Of a stretch of DNA of 5,489 bases, positions 5,137-5,489 are shown in pieces. The notes beneath the pieces were generated by a model. The model did no database searches. It was given only the letters and a program-made list of their open reading frames with translations, and was not told where the DNA came from. The DNA is from Flavobacteriales bacterium. Lineage in GTDB: Bacteria; Bacteroidota; Bacteroidia; Flavobacteriales; Flavobacteriaceae. Made by a program: the position numbers and the translations under genes. Every line of letters begins with the position of its first letter. The first letter of the stretch is position 1. Where the stretch lies: contig PAGT01000025.1 of NCBI GenBank assembly GCA_002705485.1, positions 1-5,489 of the forward strand, in the 5' to 3' direction.

Positions 5137-5489
5137 ATGGCAGATATTAAAGATTTTGCAGAAAAATTAGTAAACCTTACTGTTAAGGAGGTAAATGAGT
5201 TGGCAGACATTTTAAAAACAGATTATGGAATTGAGCCAGCTGCAGCCGCAGTTGTAGCTTCAGGACCAGCAGCAGCTGGATCTTCTGAAGCCGCTGAGGA
5301 AAAATCAGAATTTGATGTGGTATTGACTGCTGCAGGAGGTTCTAAACTTGCTGTAGTAAAACTAGTTAAAGAGTTAACTGGTCTTGGATTAAAAGAAGCT
5401 AAAGAATTGGTTGATAATGCACCGAGTAACATTAAGGAGGCAGTATCAAAAGATGAAGCTGAAGGATTTAAAAAGTCCTTAGAGGAAGC
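5137..5489 (+). CDS. rplL: 50S ribosomal protein L7/L12 (bL12), 3' end cut by window edge
   Basis: Multicopy stalk protein that recruits EF-Tu, EF-G and other GTPases and stimulates their GTP hydrolysis. 117 codons plus two bases are present; by family length only the last handful of residues (after the KKSLEEA segment) are missing. The N-terminal dimerisation and L10-binding helices cover about 3-30, an Ala/Gly/Ser/Glu hinge covers about 35-56, and the C-terminal factor-binding domain begins at EFDVVLTAAG (58-67). It contains the highly conserved GLGLKEAKELVD (82-93) and the N-I-K-E-A-V-S-K-D-E-A segment. The start at MADIKDF follows a 43-base AT-only-type leader with no Shine-Dalgarno sequence. 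rpoB is the expected next gene. Confidence 0.97.
   Translation, partial: MADIKDFAEKLVNLTVKEVNELADILKTDYGIEPAAAAVVASGPAAAGSSEAAEEKSEFDVVLTAAGGSKLAVVKLVKELTGLGLKEAKELVDNAPSNIKEAVSKDEAEGFKKSLEE

Noticed and set aside
5223..5432. Minus-strand Ala/Ser-rich open frame inside rplL
   Set aside because: Produced by the Ala-rich hinge of L7/L12 read in reverse; no real protein features.

Overview
The window is AT-rich chromosomal DNA from a member of the Bacteroidota, most likely a marine or aquatic flavobacterium (Flavobacteriia). The evidence is the flavobacterial style of the EF-Tu, L1 and NusG proteins, the gene order tuf – tRNA-Trp – secE – nusG – rplK – rplA – rplJ – rplL, the near absence of Shine-Dalgarno sequences, and a Bacteroidota-type promoter (TAnnTTTG with an upstream TTG) before tuf. 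The species cannot be named from this window.

Layout. Bases 1-509 (minus strand) hold the N-terminal part of a lipoprotein sulfatase that runs off the left edge. A 94-bp divergent spacer (510-603) separates it from a plus-strand gene (604-1101) for a small protein resembling the SRPBCC/START-like family. Bases 1102-1257 are AT-rich and carry the tuf promoter. From 1258 to the right edge every gene is on the plus strand: tuf (EF-Tu), a GC-richer structured spacer, tRNA-Trp(CCA), secE, nusG, rplK (L11), rplA (L1), rplJ (L10) and rplL (L7/L12, cut by the right edge a few codons before its expected end).

How the genes work together. The right-hand four fifths is a core gene-expression locus. It encodes the elongation factor that delivers aminoacyl-tRNA, one tRNA, an essential subunit of the Sec translocon, the transcription elongation factor that also couples RNA polymerase to ribosomes, and the L11/L1/L10/L12 proteins of the ribosomal stalk regions. 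The stalk recruits EF-Tu and EF-G, so tuf and rplJ/rplL products interact directly. rpoB and rpoC are expected just past the right edge. The sulfatase and the SRPBCC-like gene are accessory and have no evident functional link to this locus.

I found no convincing undescribed system. The points most worth a second look are the hairpin and alternative-pairing potential in the tuf/tRNA-Trp spacer, the tRNA placed 8 nt before the secE start, the apparent absence of room for an L10 autoregulatory leader, and the accessory genes directly upstream of tuf.
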